Part shown: positions 11,578-23,240 of the stretch, piece by piece
Layout: each line of letters opens with the position of its first letter
Position numbering within the stretch: the first letter of the stretch is position 1
Notes under the pieces: generated by a model
Database searches by the model: none
The model's input: the letters and a program-made list of their open reading frames with translations, nothing else
What the model was told of the DNA's origin: nothing
Program-made: the position numbers and the translations under genes
Assembly: GCA_963669155.1 (NCBI GenBank)
Contig: OZ022583.1
Span: 929,679 to 993,678, forward strand
Source of the DNA: Arbacia lixula
Taxonomy: Eukaryota > Echinodermata > Echinoidea > Arbacioida > Arbaciidae
Direction of reading: 5' to 3'
DNA length: 64,000 bases

Positions 11578-12265
11578 GTTCATGGACCTATCATGGATGG
11601 ACTGCGCTCGGATAGACTTCCTTTGATCTATGATGACCACCGCCTCATAAAAATTCAAGACATTCAGGTGTTTTAAACAATACGCTGTATTTCTAATGAG
11701 GCAGTGCCTTCCTCTGAATAACAAAAGAAAATCTGTTTTGAGAAATATGTCAACCGTTCAGCCTTCGCTGGGAGTTCATAGCTGATCTTATTACACACAC
11801 TGGGAATTAGTTTGGAGGTGAGCGAAGGGAAATTTTGATAAAATTGTAGAAAGAATTTGGTCCGTAACGTTTTCGGACATCTCCGGACACGAAATCGACG
11901 TTGTTTCCATGGAAGGTGAAACACTCAATAAACGATTTACAAGATATTTGTAAGAAAATATGATTGCCCAATGTGCGATATTGAGGCATTTTTCTGACAT
12001 GTTTTCTACCGTATTCTTGATTTATCACAAAAACGACGCAACAATATAATCTGAAATTCACAGATTCGTATCATTATAAGATGTACTACTACTGCACATG
12101 TACTTCAGTACATGAAGTGGTTCTGAAATCTTCTGCGCATGCAGATTGTATATTCCTCTAAATGCATCCAAAATTTGTCTTGCATATTTGGCGGCGGTCA
12201 TCACTGGATCAAAGAACCAAACGCGTAAAATATTCTATTGTGGTATCAATGATCGCGACTGGTGT
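11578..12265 (+). repeat. Fold-back repeat family FB1, copy 1
   Basis: Starts with the CATGGACCTATCATGG block and runs through GTCAACCGTTCAGCC and GGACATCTCCG to GGCGGCGGTCAT near 12200. It matches 19433-20090 in the same orientation and 48833-49590 in reverse. The frames that open in it on the minus strand are not conserved as protein between copies, so I call it a non-autonomous repeat. Confidence 0.75.
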
Positions 12266-12319
12266 ATGAATAAATTACTCTTCGTTCCGACTCCAGTTCT
12301 AACACCTTCCTGGTCTGTT

Positions 12320-12645
12320 ACAGTTTTGGTTGAATTTACTCTCATTTCTCTATTTTTGCATCAATTGTGTTAATACTTGATACAAATGAACCTTGAACCA
12401 CATGAGTGTTGATGGGAATGATAAGGTTAAAGATCATCTAGTGGTCAAAAGGTCAAATGATATGAAGCCAGGTGCATCATTTTTCTTTAAGTTTTGGTCT
12501 AACTTGCTTTCATTTCTTTATTTCTGCACCAATTGATATTTGGTACAAATGAGCCTTGGTTATACCATGTCTGTTAATGAGGATGATAAGGTCAAAGGTC
12601 TCCTAGGGGTCAAATGATATGAGGCCATTGTGAAATCAGGTGAGA
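12320..12645. repeat. Two-unit tandem repeat, period 168 bp
   Basis: TCATTTCTCTATTT at 12342 and TCATTTCTTTATTT at 12510 begin two diverged units; each carries a CAATTG block, ACAAATGA, GATAAGGT and GTCAAATGATATGA. The period and the AGGTCAAAGGTC piece in the second unit resemble the cores of the Helentron-like elements nearby. Confidence 0.7.
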
Positions 12646-12647
12646 AT

Positions 12648-14200
12648 CATGGTTTGGGAGCCACCTTGTTTGGAAGGTTGTTGACCCATGGAGTGCCCCA
12701 GCCCCCAGGGCTCTCTTTTAGGTCCTTTGTTATTTGTAATTATGCCTCCGCCACGAAGTGGCCGGAGGCATTATGTTTTCGGGTTGTCCGTCCGTCCGTC
12801 CGTCCGTCCGTACGTATGTCCGTCCGTACGTACGTCCGTCCGTACGTCCGTCCGTCCGTCCGTCCGTCCCGAATCCGTTTAGGCAATATCTTGAGAACCG
12901 TTAACCAGATTTGCTTCAAACTTGGTACATGTGTGTATTGCATAAAACCAATGAAGTGTGTAAAATAGGGGTCAATTCTGATTGAGGTCAAAGGTCAAAG
13001 GTCAATCAAATTTGTGAAACATTGCCCAAAATTGACCTTTTTCACAATAAAGCCAAATCCAAGGATCCAATTCTCATGAAACATGGTACAAAGATGGATC
13101 ACTACTTGGGAATAGACTTGTGACATTTATGATAAATTTCCTGAAAGTTCAGAGGTCAAAGGTCAATGAACTTAGCCAAAATTGGCTAAAAACTGCCCCA
13201 AGCTTTATATTTTTCACAATAAATCCAAGTCCAAGGATGCAATTCTTATGAAACGTGGTACTAAGATGGATCACTACTTGGCAATAGACTGGTGACATTT
13301 TTTGGTGAAATTTCTGGAAGGCCAGAGGTCAAAGATCAATGAACTTTGCAACAATTTGCTAAAAATTGGCCCCAAATTGATATTTTTCACAATAAACCCA
13401 AATCCAATGGTGCAATTCTAACCAAACATGGTACAGAGATGTATCACTTCATGGAGGTAGATTGATGGAAGTTTGGGTAAAATACCTGAAAGGTCAAAGG
13501 TCAATGAACTTTGCCAAAAATAGCTAAAAAATTGCAGCCAAAGTAATATTTTTCAGAATAAATCAAGATCCAATCGTGCAATACCAACCAAACATGGTGC
13601 AAAGATGGATCACTACTTGGGGGTAGACTGATGATATTTCTGGTGAAAATTCTCAAAGGTCAGAGGTCAAAGGTCAGTGAACTATGCCAAAATTAGCTAA
13701 AAATTGTGCCAAATTTAAAATTTTTCACATTGAATGCAAAACTAATGGTTCAATTTGAACCAAACATGGTACAGAGATGCATCACTTAATGGAGGTAGAC
13801 TGGTGAAAGTGTGGGTAAACTTTCTGAAAGGTCAAAGGTCAATGAACTTTACCCCCAGATTGGCTAATTTTACACAAACTTGATACAAGGATGGCTTTAG
13901 ACGGACTGATTATATTGGAAGTCAAAGGTCAATGAACATTGCCAAACTTGGCCAAACATGGAAAAACAGAATATGATATTTTCATTTCACATAGGAATTA
14001 AATGGTTCATTGCCCAACAAACAAGTTTTCTGAGAATAAATGTAAATAGAGCTGGCAAAGAGGCGGAGGCATATTTATCGACTGCGCGGCAGTCGAATTG
14101 CTCTAGTTTTCATTAATGATTTGCCAAATATTTTCCGATTTTGTCATACACATCTTTATGCTGATGATACGATAAAGAACATTTTTCTATAGGGGAATAT
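12648..14200 (+). mobile_element. LINE reverse transcriptase remnant interrupted by a Helentron-like element
   Basis: Just left of the insertion the sequence reads LLTHGVPQ and then, after about 7 extra bases, LLFVI. Just right of it, from about 14107, it reads FINDLPNIFRF and LYADDTI. These are the GVPQGS..GPLLF block and the YADD catalytic block of a LINE (CR1/L2-like) reverse transcriptase, normally adjacent. The Helentron-like element at 12742-14106 therefore split an older LINE. The 5' and 3' parts of the LINE are not found. Confidence 0.8.
12742..14106 (+). mobile_element. Helentron-associated (HINE-like) non-autonomous element, copy 1
   Basis: Features in order: a 30-bp 5' palindrome (12742-12771, ATGCCTCCG with CGGAGGCAT around a GAAG loop); a CCGT microsatellite (12786-12870); about seven or eight diverged monomers of 160-175 bp; subterminal GGCGGAGGCAT (14062-14072), the reverse complement of the 5' end; a 17-nt hairpin (14079-14095); and terminal CTCTAG. 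Subterminal inverted repeats, internal tandem repeats plus microsatellite, and a 3' hairpin with a CTAG end are the published layout of Helentron-associated elements. No coding capacity. Confidence 0.8.
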
Positions 14201-16290
14201 CACATTACAACCAATTACCCATTGCAATTTGAAATGCTGCAAATGTACGATCCTTTCAGACTTTATTAAATGATTACTTTGGATAAATATTTTATATATA
14301 TATTAGGTAACAGGATTTTTTAATGATTTGTGTGTATGTAATATGTTATTTTTCGTAGTTAAATACTTGTTGTTCTCTGTATAGTAAATGTAGGACCCCA
14401 AGGAAGAACAGCAGTATTTCATTAATACAGCTGAATTTGGGCTATCCTCCGTTTCTGATACTGTATATATGCTTCTTAACTTGTATACATTGTATGTGTT
14501 TTTATTTTGATTCGGAAATAAATACAAAGAACACAAACAACAATGTGCCTTTTTTTTCATTATCTTTGGCATACCAGTACTAAACAAAATCAGAACTTCA
14601 AGAAATTCTGTACCTTTCAACTGGTTATGTGCATCATCATGGTCTTGACTGTTTGGTAATATGTATTCAGTAGCAAAATTAGTTTGTCTTGTTTGCCCTT
14701 TGTTAGGCTACTTTAAGAAGTGATGCCATCATTGACGTTTCTCATCAAGGCTTAGATTTGTTAAGTACACACCACATTTTCACAGTCAAGCAAGCAAGAG
14801 CAAGGTCTCCCCATTTTTAATTTCCTGAATTGTAAAGACTTGTATGTGTCTTTTCATGCTCATGTGTTGCCTGATCAACTTTTGACTCTTGCTTCCAAAA
14901 ATTGGATGTGTGATGTGATCTTTTGTCCAAAGCTCTAAGGAAGAACTGTTTTAAGCACTTCAAGTTAGTATACTTCAGTTTCCAGGATATTTTACAGGGA
15001 ATATTTCTGTCTTTTCAGAGATAGCTTTGTTGTTTAGATGTTATTTTTAGGGGTGATCTTAAGGGTATTAAGGTCTGTAAAGTTTCCGTCATGTCAGTCA
15101 GGCTGGGTCACTTATTTTCAATAATAGGGATTGTCATCATGTTTGTTTCAGATATATGATCATAATAAAAACTTAAAAAGCATCAGGTTGATGAATAACA
15201 AGCGGTTGAAATAAGTTGCACCTTATCATTTCCGAGTTCTAACTTCACTTCCAGAAATTTGGCATGTCAACCAACAGTACGTGTATTTTGACATGCATGT
15301 TTCTGTCAATCTCAGCACTCATAACCTTCTTGTCTTAGCCTAGTATATTAAAATCAATAGCTAATTCAAACAATATTATACTCTTAATATCATCGCATCT
15401 CACAGCATATCATGTTTGAACCACTGTTCAGCTTTTGTGATGCAATTCTAAATAAACTAACCAGTGAATTTTTGTAATTGAAATAAAGCCGTTTTCGAGA
15501 ACGGCCATGCATTAGTTGAAACATGTGGTTACAGAGTGTGACTCCAGCAAGATTTTACCAAATTTGTACTGTAAATCTTTAAAACATAACAAACCAATTA
15601 AAAACCTTGTTCCAGAGACCATTTTAAAGTGAAATCCTGAGTGCTTTCCATCATTTTCCTTTCTTGACGGGTCAGATTACTGATGTAATCGACCCATGCA
15701 TAGAATAAATAACTCATTTCAAGTACATTTATCACATATTAATGGCTAACTGTATTGAATGTATACACACACTATAACAATGTTAATTGCAGTAACTACT
15801 AGATATACTTGACTTGTATGATGATTACTAGTAATGTGGTTGTGAGTGAGTACTGAACATGCTGAAAAAAAGTTCTGCACTTTACTGACTTGTGTCCCAG
15901 CTCTAGTAAGTCAATAAGGTCAAGAGTGTTTGGGGGCAATGACATCCATCATATTCATGTCCATCCACCAAACAACTAGGTCTAGTTCCTCAAGATTGTA
16001 ATCTAAAAACTGTCATGAATACCTAATTTTTTTTTAGATATTCAGGACAGTTCACATCAGGGATTGAGGTCGCTATTGGTAAGGTTAAGGTACAAGGGTT
16101 TACTGCGACCAGCCTGATCATGAAGTAAGCAGGCTGCGTAGCCGTAGTGCAGAGCTTTGAAGCAACATAATCAAGATCAGGCACATTTGTTGTTTTTAAT
16201 AAAACTTTACCTCAGATCAAACTAGTACGAGTTGTAAACACAGATTTATGGAGGATGCACCTCAATACATCCGTGGTTTGTTTAAAGATG
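14200..16290. other. Intergenic, nothing recognised
   Basis: AT-rich sequence without a supported gene, tandem array or palindrome. The open frames present are short and show no family similarity. Confidence 0.5.
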
Positions 16291-16339
16291 AGTTTAATCC
16301 ATGTTGTATTTTTTCAATTGTAAACGAACTAAGGGAGTT

Positions 16340-17240
16340 CAGGATTGCACAACGGTAGCTGCTATGGTATGCCGATTGAAGTTCATGCGTCTGGGCCAGT
16401 TCTCATTACAATTTGTGTATTATGTTTTTGGAACAGCCAAGATGCCAACCTTATTGGACCTTCTTTGTTATAAGAGATATGAAGAGGAAATAGGAAACGT
16501 TGCTCAACATTTTTTAATCCAGCTGAGATTTTTATGTTATGGAGATTGCAGACTTTTTGAAGTTTATGCGCATGCGCCAGTTCTCTATACGATTCGTGTG
16601 TGTTACGTTTTAAACAACAATCCATTACCATAGCACTCTTTTCAGATCACTGCTTTTTCTTTTTTCATTATTATTGGAAAAGATTTTATATTCAAATTTT
16701 AATTTCATTGTATTTGAAACTTGAAACTTGCATATATATGTTTGTCTGTAATTTTTTTTTTTTTTACAGAGCCACTATTTTCAACGCCACCCCGCTGAGC
16801 TAGATTTCAGTGATGGTGGTGCACGGTATTAGGAAAGTTGGAAGATTCGGCCCTATTTCTCTTACAAAATCCTTGATCCGCCACTGAAATTTAAAACATA
16901 GAAGTTAATGATATTTTCGTCACTTTAAATGACACAATTAATGGAAATCAGGTTGATAATTTGCACAATCAAAACAATAAAAATCGCTTTTCTCATGCAT
17001 ATTCATCAATAGCGCTAAATACGGTCATCAGAGCGAAAGCATCATCATCATGAATATTAATTTGTGCATGCGTACCAAGTCATTAAACAGCCAAGATGGC
17101 AGTCTGGAAGTGGAAGGACCCTGTTTTGTTGACCATGGTTAGACAGACACATGAAGGGGAAATTGGTAACATTGCTCAATGTTTTCCATCATTTTCTTAC
17201 TTCAAACATGTGGAAGTTACATTCAACCATTCATATGTGA
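16340..17240 (+). repeat. Diverged direct repeats
   Basis: GAAGTTCATGCGTCTGGGCC at about 16378 recurs as GAAGTTTATGCGCATGCGCC at about 16559. The block ACAGCCAAGATG with a later GAAAT-GGTAACATTGCTCAA-type stretch at 16435-16515 recurs at 17088-17190. No coding similarity is seen; it looks like an old dispersed repeat. Confidence 0.5.
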
Positions 17241-17843
17241 TAAATATACTTGAAATTAGTAATTCATCCATGTGCACAGGCCGATTATTCATTAGTAGTC
17301 GGACCCGACATGCAAGGAAATCGGGGGCGAGCCCTCAGGACGCTCCAGCGCAGTGCATACCTGCTACATGTGTAATATACTTGCTGGCGCAGCAGGAGTC
17401 TATATCACACAATTTAAAAAAAAAAAAAAAAGCAAAAGCAAAAGATAATTTCCTGTTAACCCCCTTTAATTCAAACTTCAACATGTTCAATAAAACATAC
17501 CAATAATTAAAAGTACTCCATGAATAATGTATACTATGTACACCATAGTACACTGTCACTGATACTGCGATAAGAAAACAGTAGATCTAGATCTAACGTT
17601 TTATTTATTCACTCCTCTCGAAAATATGACGACACTGTTATCAACATCAGTCATCACACTACATGAATATCAACGTATGGGGCAGGGTCATAATTACTTA
17701 ATTTGTGAGACTGCTCTGGAAACTCTTACTGTAATTATCTGTTCTCACTCCAAGTCTCACTTCAAGGAATCTGCTTACCTTATGATTACTCCCAGCTTAC
17801 TGCATTTGAAGATACTTTGAAGAATGTCTTATAAGAATGTTTT

Positions 17844-17874
17844 TTAAGTTGACGCATTTTCTGCGTCAACTTAA
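17844..17874. repeat. Perfect 13-bp hairpin
   Basis: TTAAGTTGACGCA and TGCGTCAACTTAA around a TTTTC loop. Confidence 0.85.
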
Positions 17875-17963
17875 CTTTGAGTGAACGTGAATACGAAACT
17901 CATCAACAACTAAGTATACTACTAGTTGCATGCTTGAATACTAGTGGGTACCAAAGATGTTAG

Positions 17964-17982
17964 AGCGCCGCGTAGCGGCGCT
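17964..17982. repeat. GC-rich 8-bp hairpin
   Basis: AGCGCCGC and GCGGCGCT around GTA, in AT-rich surroundings and 90 bp from the hairpin at 17844. Confidence 0.8.
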
Positions 17983-18000
17983 ACTAAGTGTTGTCAAGGC

Positions 18001-18054
18001 GGTCAGACCACTGAACTATACCACTACGTAGTGATATAGTTCAGTGGGTCAGAC
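18001..18054. mobile_element. 38-bp palindrome flanked by an 8-bp direct repeat
   Basis: GGTCAGAC occurs at 18001-18008 and 18047-18054. Between them lies a 38-bp palindrome (CACTGAACTATA to TATAGTTCAGTG) with no spacer and one mismatched pair. An 8-bp duplication is what hAT-type transposases leave, so this may be a minimal fold-back insertion. Confidence 0.6.
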
Positions 18055-18569
18055 GAATCCATTTTAATGACAGGGACGTGTTGTATTTTGATTTTGAGGG
18101 ACATCGCTCGGCCTACCGTGATCTATGCTCGAGACCCCATCTTTGTTTTCATTCCGAATGATCTGCGCCAACATTCTTGCCTTTTGACACGTTTTTAGAT
18201 AAATTCATATCGAATGTACGTTTCATTATATCGTCTTTGCTTTTCCGCAATCCTAGGGTATAGCAACACAGAGAGCCAGAAAAAAAGTCCCATTTTTTTT
18301 TAAAGTTGTCTTGATAGTACAGACATTCTCCCACATAATTTGATACCCTTTTCATTTGATATTCAATTTATCAATTCAAATTTTTATTCATTTAACAAAC
18401 AAGAATAAACAACTTTCATGAACAATGAATATAAGGCATCACCAGAAGAGGTGTGTTAAACCTTTAACATGTGGTTCAAAACACATAAGTATAAAGTCCA
18501 TTATTTAAATGACATACAGTAAGATAAACCCGAGTACACAAATTACATACAAATTCATACTTAACCCGT

Positions 18570-18640
18570 TCCAGCCGAAGAACGAGATAACTCGTTTTAG
18601 CTTTTCCACACTCACACCCGAAGAACGAGATAACTCGTGC
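18570..18640. repeat. Repeated CGAAGAACGAGATAACTCGT block
   Basis: The 20-nt block occurs twice about 40 bp apart, and each copy contains the small palindrome ACGAG-ATAA-CTCGT. Confidence 0.75.
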
Positions 18641-19432
18641 ACCGGGTGCGTAATGCTAAGGACATTTTCTATCCAACATTTAACACAGTTTTGCGTTGAA
18701 AATGATCATAATTTTTCCATCAGTCAAAAGTCTAAACCTTTTTCTTATTATTCAAGGCGGTTTCCGTCTCAAAAGATGTGATTTGCCTTCAGAAAATTTC
18801 GTATAAAGATATTATTTCTCCAGAATTTCGTCTCGAAAGCTGCCCCTAGTAACCAGCCCTGTGTGTAAGAAAAATCAGCCAATCAAAGCGAAGCTGGCAC
18901 TAGACCTCGGCATGAATTGTCCTCATTTGCATTTAGGCTCGCCTTAACACGCCTTATGCTATTTGAATATGCCGTTATAATAGGAATAGGAAGTTCATAT
19001 ATATTTTTTATTGGAAATCAACACCATCTACTTGTGTCATAAAATATCTCGCATGAAACATCATTATCAACGATAAGCAGATACAAATGATTTTGTAGGC
19101 ACATAATTCAATATCATAACTTTGAAAGCATTCATTAATTGAACAAAAGTATTGCATGGGTTGTGAACATTCCCGAAGAAAAGATAATGCATTTCTGTTT
19201 GCTAACTCTTTGTGTGCCCCCGCGCTTTGCTCTCTGTGCCAGGTTTTTGCGCACTTCCCAAGACTCGTACTGGAGCATTGGCTGATATAAACATTTCAAA
19301 TCGTTTTAACTTTTGATATGATGGTATAACAAAGAAATATTGTTTATATAAGTTTCAGGGAATTTTATGTTCTTTAGAGGGATGTTCATTGCATCCCGTG
19401 GCCTTATTCTTACACCGTGTCTGTTTTTATTA

Positions 19433-20480
19433 ATCATGGACCTATCATGGATGGATTGCACTCGGAAAGACTTCCTTTGATCCATGATGACCGCCGCCTC
19501 ATAAAATTCAAGATATTCAGGTGTTTCAAACAATACGTCGTATTTCTCATTAGGCAATGCCTCTGAATAACAAAAGAAAATCTGGTTTGAGAAATATGTC
19601 AACCGTTCAGCCTTCGCTGGGAGTTCACAACTGATTTTATTACACACACTGGAAATTAGATTGGGGGTGAGCGGAGCGAAATTTTTATAAAATTGTAGAA
19701 ATGATTTGGTCCATAACTTTTTCGGACATATCCGCTCATAAAATCGAGGTGGTTTCCATGAAAGGTGAAACACGCAATAAACGATTTATAAGATATTTGT
19801 AAGGAAATATGATTGACCAATGTGCAATGTGGAGGCATTTCTCTGACATGTTTTCGCCATTATTCTCGATTTATCAAAAAACGAAGCAACAATATAATCT
19901 GAAGTTCACAGAATATTTATTCCTCTAAATGCATCCAAAATTTGTCATCCTTGTTTTGCGGCGGATCTCCCTAGATCAAAAAGCCAAACGCGTAAAATAT
20001 TCCATTGTGATATCAATGCACGCGACTGCTGTAGGAATCAATTACACTTCATGCTGACTCCATTCCTTACATCTCTCTGATTCAAAGGGTTACTAAATTA
20101 GATTGGGGGTGAGCGGGGGGAAATTTTTATAAAATTGTAGAAATGATTTGGTCCGTAACTTTTTCGGACATCTCCGCACATAAAATCGAGGTGGTTTCCA
20201 TGGAAGTTGAAACACGCAATAAACGATTTACAAGATATTTGTATCATTATACGATGTTCCACTACTGCACATGCACTTTAGTACATGAAGTGCTTCTAAA
20301 ATCTTCTGCGCAAACAGAATATTTATTCCTCTAAATGCATCCAAAATTTGTCATTATTGTTTGGCGGCGGATCTCCCTCGATCAAAGAGCCAAACGCGTA
20401 AAATATTCCATTGTGCACGCGACTGCTGTAGGAATAAATTACACTTCATGCTGAATCCATTCCTTACATCTCTCTGATTC
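19433..20480 (+). repeat. Fold-back repeat family FB1, copy 2, with an internal duplication
   Basis: Homologous to 11578-12265 over its length. The second part, from GATTGGGGGTGAGCGG through GGCGGCGGATCTCCC to AAAGGGTTACTAAATTAG, is present twice in tandem (about 19655-20100 and 20100-20495). Its right end abuts the palindrome at 20486, so one element seems to have inserted into or next to the other. Confidence 0.75.
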
Positions 20481-20485
20481 AAAGG

Positions 20486-21598
20486 GTTACTAAATTAGAA
20501 AAATAAGTTCCCACTAATCTATGTAAAATTATCCACTAAAAACGAATTTTACATTTGTTCGCCGCAATAAGGTCTCATTTTGACGAAAAGTTGAAGAAAC
20601 GCACACCTCCAGTTACGTCAGAAAAGTAAAAATGCCAACGGCGTGTACGGAAGTCAACAATAGACGATTTTCGTAATGTATTCACAACTTTCCCCCTAAC
20701 TGCGTAGTAACGCATTATTGCATTCCCCCTGTATCTTGTCATTCATATTCAATGGATGGATGCACTTTGAATCTTTTAGTTGTTGCTACTCGACAAACCT
20801 CGGACAAGCTTTGGGGTTCCCATGGGTACTATATTGTTTGAACGGCGTGAATAAAACATTTTATTCACGCCGTTGGCATTGATGGCATTTTGACTTTTCT
20901 GACGTCACTGGAGGTGTGCGGGTTTTTTTTTTTTTGTCAAATTTTCGTCAAAATGAGACTAAAAGGGCCCCTGTCGTCATAATATATGTTGACTTCTGTT
21001 GATGCAACATAATATGTATTTAACAAAATCACCAACTCAAGATTCCCCCTGTGACATCATCAAAGGTAGAAATTAGCGGGACAACTTAGACATAATTTAT
21101 GCACAACCAAAACATTGCAATGTCTACCTGCAAGTGCTTCTAATAGCTTCACATAGCTAGCACATTTTTGACATAAGGAAACGATTATTCCCACATGAAA
21201 GGTTGTTAGATGAATTGTGTGAAGACATGTGATGCTCTTGTGGGCAGGTGGAGGTAGTCATTGCAATGTTAAATTTGTGCATAAATTCTGCTTGTCATCC
21301 TGCTAATTTCTACCTTTGATGTTGTCACAGGGGGGAATTTTGTGTTGGGAGGATATTTTGGTGGCGGGGCTTATCAGTGCTGAGAAAAAATAAAGAAAAA
21401 TTGTTTCAAAATATAGCACGCATATTTTCATTGAATAGTTAGTGATTTTGTTATGTACATATTATTTTGCATCGACATAAGTCAACATACATTTTGATGA
21501 CAGGAGATCTTTAAGTGCGGCAAACGAATGTGAAATTCGTTTTTAATGGATAATTTTACATAAATTAGTGGGAACTTATTTTTCAAATTTAGTAACCC
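20486..21598. mobile_element. Nested fold-back element with about 85-bp terminal inverted repeats
   Basis: The left end GGTTACTAAATTAG, then AAGTTCCCACTAAT, pairs with ATTAGTGGGAACTT and TTTAGTAACC at the right end; pairing runs about 85 bp. Inside lie two further inverted pairs: 20571-20645 with about 20875-20962 (GTCTCATTTTGACGAAAA), and about 21000-21130 with about 21240-21500. No coding region is visible. Confidence 0.8.
20845..20882. repeat. Perfect hairpin within the nested palindrome
   Basis: ACGGCGTGAATAAAA and TTTTATTCACGCCGT-type arms around CAT at about 20851-20880; it is the inner end of the smaller nested inverted repeat. Confidence 0.75.
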
Positions 21599-21599
21599 C

Positions 21600-23240
21600 T
21601 TCAACCTATGTTTCTTTCACTTCCTGTATACATGATTTTGCATGCACATCTAACGCTCTTGTTTATAGACTGGTAATAACGGTATGAAGGTCGTGTGTAG
21701 CAGGGGATCTACGCTTTCTTATGGTACCAAGTTCATTTTCAGTTTGAAAGGTGCCCATTTCATAGCTTATGAGAGGTACGTTCCTTGCTTTACAAAAGAG
21801 CAGGATGTGTGGTCATGCGCGCCTAATGAGCTCCTTAGGGGTGGGGTGAATGTCTAAAGAAGTGGGCCTTGGGTGTTACCCAGGTAATGTTGAAATGTTA
21901 CATATGCACGAATACGCCTGCCATAGGCTCTAATCTTTCTTTGGTATCTGCAGGGCTACGATCCATTATCAGTTGAATTTGAAAAACCTATTGTGGAGCC
22001 AGTGAAAGGGCACCCTCTTTGTGAAAGAACAGGAAGTGACGCACCCAAACCATTTTCAAATCATAGTCAATTACGGAGCGGGTCCTTTGAAAACTTGACA
22101 AAGCATGTAGCACGATAAACAGGACAGGAATTAATTTCTATAGAAGAGATCCCTGGGTGTTTCGATCAAAGCCACCATGATGGTTGGGTTGTAAACATTA
22201 CTCTGAACTTCTCAAAATTAATAAAGCCACCTTTAATTCTTTATGCACATGATGAATATATTATAAACATTACTCTGAACCTCATGAGCAGCTTGCACCG
22301 AGTTAATATAAAACTGGATAATGTTGTAACAAGTGTTTAAAAATATTGAAGTTGTATCTTTGTGTTGGGTAAAAGAAGAGTCGATCTCACTATCAGAGCC
22401 CACAATCTGCCATGTCCAGTACATATTCCACAAAGACGAAGCGAGGCTTCTTCTGGGGAGGTGGCATCTCATTCGTGACCAGCTGTCCCTCAAAATCGTG
22501 AATTTCTCAGAAATTTCGAATATAAATGATGTCGATAATCGGTGCGTGTCGGTAGAGTAACGTATGTGCAATTTGGCGTCGAGTATGTTAATAAATACCA
22601 TTACACATGTATTGTTGTGGGTATGTGATTGCAAATAGCAACCTGTTCATCTTTCAATAATTGTCAAACTTTTATACCATTAATCCATCCCTTTTTATGT
22701 TTGTCCTAACACCGTTATACGCAATCATACACTGTAAAGACAGTGCTGTAAAGATGAAGGGGCTTGGGGCGCTTTCCCCCAAGATAATTCACGACCAAGA
22801 AAGAAAACAAACACGAGAGGAGTGAAGGATATTCTTTTCGGAATATTATGTTTTAATCTATCACAAATTTTGATTTTCTAGTAAAAATATCAAAAATTTT
22901 GCTCGCTCGCAATTTCGTCCCCTCAATTTGGAAATTTGGTAGAGGCAAATAAATTGACAGAGAGAAAGGTTGGCGAAAAGGGGAAATGAGATACAAGGAA
23001 CTTTTGTATGGAATAATTTACCACATCTGTTTGAGCATGGTAAGTAATAAAGAGGGCAGGGGGTAATGTTGGCGAAAGGGAAAAGAGAGGAAAATAGAGA
23101 GAGAATGGGTATAGAAAACTGATAAATCATAGTTGGGTTCTTCCCGTCGTCCTTTTCCGTGATGTAAATTTTTAAACACTTTTCTAAACAAAATTCAAAA
23201 GGACTTAAGTAGTAGACCGTAATGCAAGTTAATGACGTGA
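21600..23240. other. Intergenic, no supported gene
   Basis: Only short or unsupported frames, including a 133-codon minus frame at 22233-22634 with no recognisable domain. No strong repeat structure. Confidence 0.45.

Noticed and set aside
11673-11924. Minus-strand frame also open at 19306-19773 (SVCNKIS, ELPAKAERLTYFS)
   Set aside because: The frame is open in both FB1 copies, but substitutions between them mostly change the amino acid, which argues against selection on a protein; no known domain.
12630-12991. Open frames with Arg-Pro-Ser-Val repeats on both strands, also at 60663-60960
   Set aside because: They read the CCGT microsatellite of the HINE-like elements; no protein support.
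16301-16633. 110-codon plus-strand frame
   Set aside because: Within an old direct repeat; no similarity and no conservation of the frame in the related segment at 17.1 kb.
16301-18120. Hairpins considered as microRNA precursors
   Set aside because: Stems at 17844-17874 and 17964-17982 are too short for a pre-miRNA, and the 18.0-kb palindrome has no loop.
22233-22634. 133-codon minus-strand frame; an overlapping frame reads FVFVEYVLDMAD
   Set aside because: No recognisable family and no splice or codon-use support; left unannotated.
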